This document shows, piece after piece, positions 61,357 through 64,000 of a stretch of 64,000 nucleotides of DNA. The stretch covers positions 1,026,737 to 1,090,736 of the forward strand of contig NZ_JAGHKP010000002.1 of assembly GCF_017742215.1 (NCBI RefSeq). Direction: 5' to 3'. The notes below the pieces were generated by a model. That model saw only the letters and a list, made by a program, of their open reading frames with translations, did no database searches and was not told where the DNA came from. Made by a program: the position numbers and the translations under genes. The first letter of the stretch is position 1. Every line of letters starts with the position of its first letter. This DNA is from Chitinophaga chungangae (GTDB lineage Bacteria; Bacteroidota; Bacteroidia; Chitinophagales; Chitinophagaceae).

Positions 61357-64000
61357 ATGCAAAAATCAGCGGTTTTTGCTAAAGAGCGGCTATTGCCTGC
61401 TCTGGCGTCAGCTGTTTGTTCCACGCAAATGCGTTTCATTATGAGATTGAGCCTTACCACCATCATTTGTATGCTGGTTAGTATTCACCTCCTTTGGGCC
61501 ATGCCTATCAAGGGGCAGGCGCTGGATGATAAAAAAGTCACCATGGAGGCCGCCGACGTAACGCTTGAAAAGGCGCTGTCGCAGCTGGAAAAGCTGTCTG
61601 GCTTCCACATCGCGTATGCTTCCGAGAACGTGGAGCGTTTCGGCCGCGTGCGGCTGCCCATGGCCACGCGCAGCGTAAGCGCCACGCTCGTTGCGCTGCT
61701 GCGGCAAACCGGCCTGGGGTATCAGCTCACCGAAAAAACGATCATGATCGTTCCGGAACACGACCTGCCTTCCGCTGAAACCACCGCACAACCGGCCGAT
61801 ACCACCATCGAAATAAAAGGAAAAGTGACAGATGAAACGGGCCATCCCATGCCCGGCGTGTCCGTCCGCATCAACGGCACCACAAAAGGCGTATTCACAG
61901 ACGGGCTCGGCGCATTTACGCTTTCTGCGAACCGCGGGCAGGTGCTTGTGTTCACTTCCGTGGGCGCCATTCCGCAGGAATACGTAGTGAGAAGCGCCGC
62001 CAATATCAACATCGCGCTGAAGGCAGACAGCCGGAAACTGGAAGACATTGTGGTAGTGGGTTACGGTAAACAGCGCAAGGCCAATCTTACCGGCGCCGTA
62101 TCGACCGTAGACGTAAAACGCACGCTGGGATCGCGGCCTATTACCGACGTGGGGCGCGGGCTGCAGGGCGCGGTGCCGGGCCTTACCATCACCACCGCCA
62201 GCGGCGACCTGGGGCGCAACCCCAACATCCGGCTGCGCGGCATGACGGGCTCGCTCAACACCGGCGCGGCCGGCGCGCAACCGCTGATATTGGTGGATAA
62301 CGTGGAGGTTCCCAGCCTGCAGATGATCAACCCGCAAGACATTGAATCCGTATCCGTATTAAAAGACGCCGCCTCCGCTTCCATTTACGGAACGCGCGGC
62401 GCATGGGGCGTGATACTCATCACCACCAAATCGGGCGCAAAAGGCGCACCCGCGGCCATCAATTATACCAACAACTTTTCCTGGAGCAAACCCACCGCCG
62501 TGCCCGAGATCGCGGGGGCCGTGGAAGGGGCGGAAGCCGTGCTGCTCAACCGCCGCCGCTCTTCCAACAATCCCGCCGTCAATTCTTTCGGCGTATTGGG
62601 CATGTATTTCGACGACATCGGCATCCAGAAAATGAAAGAATGGGAAGAAAAATACGCCGGGCAGGACCTTGGCGACGAAATGGTGCCCGGCCGCGACTTC
62701 GAAATAAGGAACGGCAACTTCTACCCTTACCGCCCCTGGGATGCGAACGAACGGTACATGAAGAAGTACGCCTTCCAGCAGAAACACGATCTTTCCGTGG
62801 CCGGTGGCGGCGATAAGACCAGCTATCATCTCGGGCTGGGATATCTCAGCCAGACGGGCATGCTCAAATTCAAAACAGACCGCTTCGACCGCTACAACGC
62901 CACGCTCAGCATTAACACCGCCGTAAACAGCTGGCTGGATGTACGCGGCAAAATGATGCTGTCGCAGTCGAAACTCGAAACGCCTTTTTCTTTCTCCGCC
63001 ACACAACTCGGCCCATGGTATTATCTCTACCGCTGGCCGAAAGTATATCCTTACGGCACTTACCAGGGCAAACCGTTCCGCAGCGCCGTAACGGAAATGC
63101 AGCAGGCAAAAATGGACGAAGACAAAAGCACTTTCACGCGCGTGCAGGTGGGCGCTACGCTGAAACCCATGAAAGATCTGACCATCGATGTGGATTACAC
63201 ATATTCCAGCACTAACCAGCATATTCATTCCGTGGGCGGCGAAACCGGCGCGATCAACTTCTGGTTCGGCAATTTCAGCTATGTGCCCAATTACCAGGGT
63301 CCGGAATGGAACCGCGTAAAATATACTTCCAACTGGAACGATATGAACACCGGCCGCGCATTCGTCACTTACACGAAAAACCTCGGCGAACATCACCTCA
63401 AAGGCATCGTGGGCATGGACGTAGACCTGTTCCGCAACTGGTCGCAGGTGTCTGAAAGAAGGGGGTTGATAGACCCGAACCTCGGCGAGATCGGTTTGTC
63501 TACCGGCGACCAGTTCGTAAGCGGCAAACGTGGGCATTGGGCTACCAACGGGTATTTCGCGCGTATCAACTACGATTATAAAAATAAATTCCTGCTGGAA
63601 GTGAACGGCCGTTACGATGGTTCGTCCAAATTCCCGAAACACGACCAGTTCGGGTTTTTCCCCTCAGTGTCCGCTGGATATGTATTGACTGAAGAACATT
63701 TCATGGAGCTGACCAAACCTTTCCTGTCGTTCCTGAAACTGCGCGGCAGCTACGGCTCCATCGGCAACCAGAACGTAGGCGATGTAACGTTCCTTTCCGT
63801 GATGTCGTCCAGCACATCCAACTGGCTGATCGGCAATACGAACATGATCACGTTCAGCACGCCCAACCTCGTGCCACGCACGCTCACCTGGGAAACCATC
63901 TCGACGCTTGATTTCGGGGTAGACGCGCGTTTCCTCGACAACCGCCTCGGCGTCACTTTCGACTGGTACAACCGCACCACGCAGAACATGATCGGCGAAA
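61357..64000 (+). CDS. STN-domain SusC/FecA-type TonB transporter, 3' part outside window
   Basis: A SusC-family outer-membrane transporter, open from ATG at 61357 to the right edge (at least 881 residues). A long N-terminal extension and signal (about 1-52) is followed by an STN domain (about 60-130, TLEKALSQLEKLSGFHIAYA), a carboxypeptidase-regulatory-like domain (EIKGKVTDETGHPMPGVSV), the TonB-box region LEDIVVVGYGKQ, and the plug (QPLILVDNVEVP, ASASIYGTRGAWGVILITT). The STN domain lets it signal through FecR to the ECF factor next door, as in FecA. The 5' end has other Met codons (61429, 61441), of which the latter may be the real start before the signal peptide. Confidence 0.92.
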   Translation, partial: MQKSAVFAKERLLPALASAVCSTQMRFIMRLSLTTIICMLVSIHLLWAMPIKGQALDDKKVTMEAADVTLEKALSQLEKLSGFHIAYASENVERFGRVRLPMATRSVSATLVALLRQTGLGYQLTEKTIMIVPEHDLPSAETTAQPADTTIEIKGKVTDETGHPMPGVSVRINGTTKGVFTDGLGAFTLSANRGQVLVFTSVGAIPQEYVVRSAANINIALKADSRKLEDIVVVGYGKQRKANLTGAVSTVDVKRTLGSRPITDVGRGLQGAVPGLTITTASGDLGRNPNIRLRGMTGSLNTGAAGAQPLILVDNVEVPSLQMINPQDIESVSVLKDAASASIYGTRGAWGVILITTKSGAKGAPAAINYTNNFSWSKPTAVPEIAGAVEGAEAVLLNRRRSSNNPAVNSFGVLGMYFDDIGIQKMKEWEEKYAGQDLGDEMVPGRDFEIRNGNFYPYRPWDANERYMKKYAFQQKHDLSVAGGGDKTSYHLGLGYLSQTGMLKFKTDRFDRYNATLSINTAVNSWLDVRGKMMLSQSKLETPFSFSATQLGPWYYLYRWPKVYPYGTYQGKPFRSAVTEMQQAKMDEDKSTFTRVQVGATLKPMKDLTIDVDYTYSSTNQHIHSVGGETGAINFWFGNFSYVPNYQGPEWNRVKYTSNWNDMNTGRAFVTYTKNLGEHHLKGIVGMDVDLFRNWSQVSERRGLIDPNLGEIGLSTGDQFVSGKRGHWATNGYFARINYDYKNKFLLEVNGRYDGSSKFPKHDQFGFFPSVSAGYVLTEEHFMELTKPFLSFLKLRGSYGSIGNQNVGDVTFLSVMSSSTSNWLIGNTNMITFSTPNLVPRTLTWETISTLDFGVDARFLDNRLGVTFDWYNRTTQNMIGE

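Overview
The window looks like chromosomal DNA of a Bacteroidota bacterium, most likely Chitinophaga or a close relative in the Chitinophagaceae. This is inferred from gene content and promoter style; no rRNA is present. Supporting traits are SusC/SusD pairs, a SusR-like regulator, an ECF sigma/FecR/TonB-transporter trio, a KdpD split into two proteins, porin-type outer-membrane barrels, and promoters of the TTTG-N18/19-TAnnTTTG type. The backbone is GC-rich at third codon positions, which produces many long antisense open frames that are not genes.

Layout. 1-4.6 kb: end of a small conserved gene, then a Ku-LigD end-joining operon and a DUF4199 membrane protein. 4.6-15 kb: potassium-uptake locus with an NtrC-type regulator, a candidate sigma-54 promoter, tiny membrane proteins including KdpF, KdpA-B-C, a porin, the KdpD sensor half and a separate histidine kinase. 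15-23.5 kb: hybrid histidine kinase, OmpW/PorT-like barrel, enoyl-CoA hydratase, S9 peptidase, HflX and a Rieske protein. 23.5-32.5 kb: a compact polysaccharide-utilisation locus on the minus strand (SusR-like regulator, SusC, SusD, GH31). 32.6 kb: tRNA-Asn.

32.7-43.1 kb is an AT-rich accessory island directly after the tRNA. It holds a SNF2/HepA-type helicase, a type III-like DNA methyltransferase and a type III-like restriction subunit, all on one strand. Next come a three-gene split HipA toxin-antitoxin module (HipB-HipS-HipT order) on the other strand and a 5'-truncated AbiEii nucleotidyltransferase. I see no integrase or transposase. This is the best candidate for an unusual system: a three-gene, helicase-augmented type III restriction system beside a HipBST-like module.

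43.4-49 kb returns to backbone composition with a tight minus-strand operon: FAD/Rieske oxidoreductase, zinc alcohol dehydrogenase, a second LigD lacking the phosphoesterase domain, and a SpoT-like HD hydrolase. 49-54 kb holds regulators (Crp/Fnr, XRE), a DUF547 protein, an acyltransferase, a VOC protein and an SDR. 54-64 kb carries glycan-related genes (GH29 fucosidase, GH9 glucanase), a lipoprotein, an L,D-transpeptidase-like protein, and an ECF sigma/FecR/STN-SusC trio whose transporter runs off the right edge.

All functions are inferred from reading the sequence; no database search was run.
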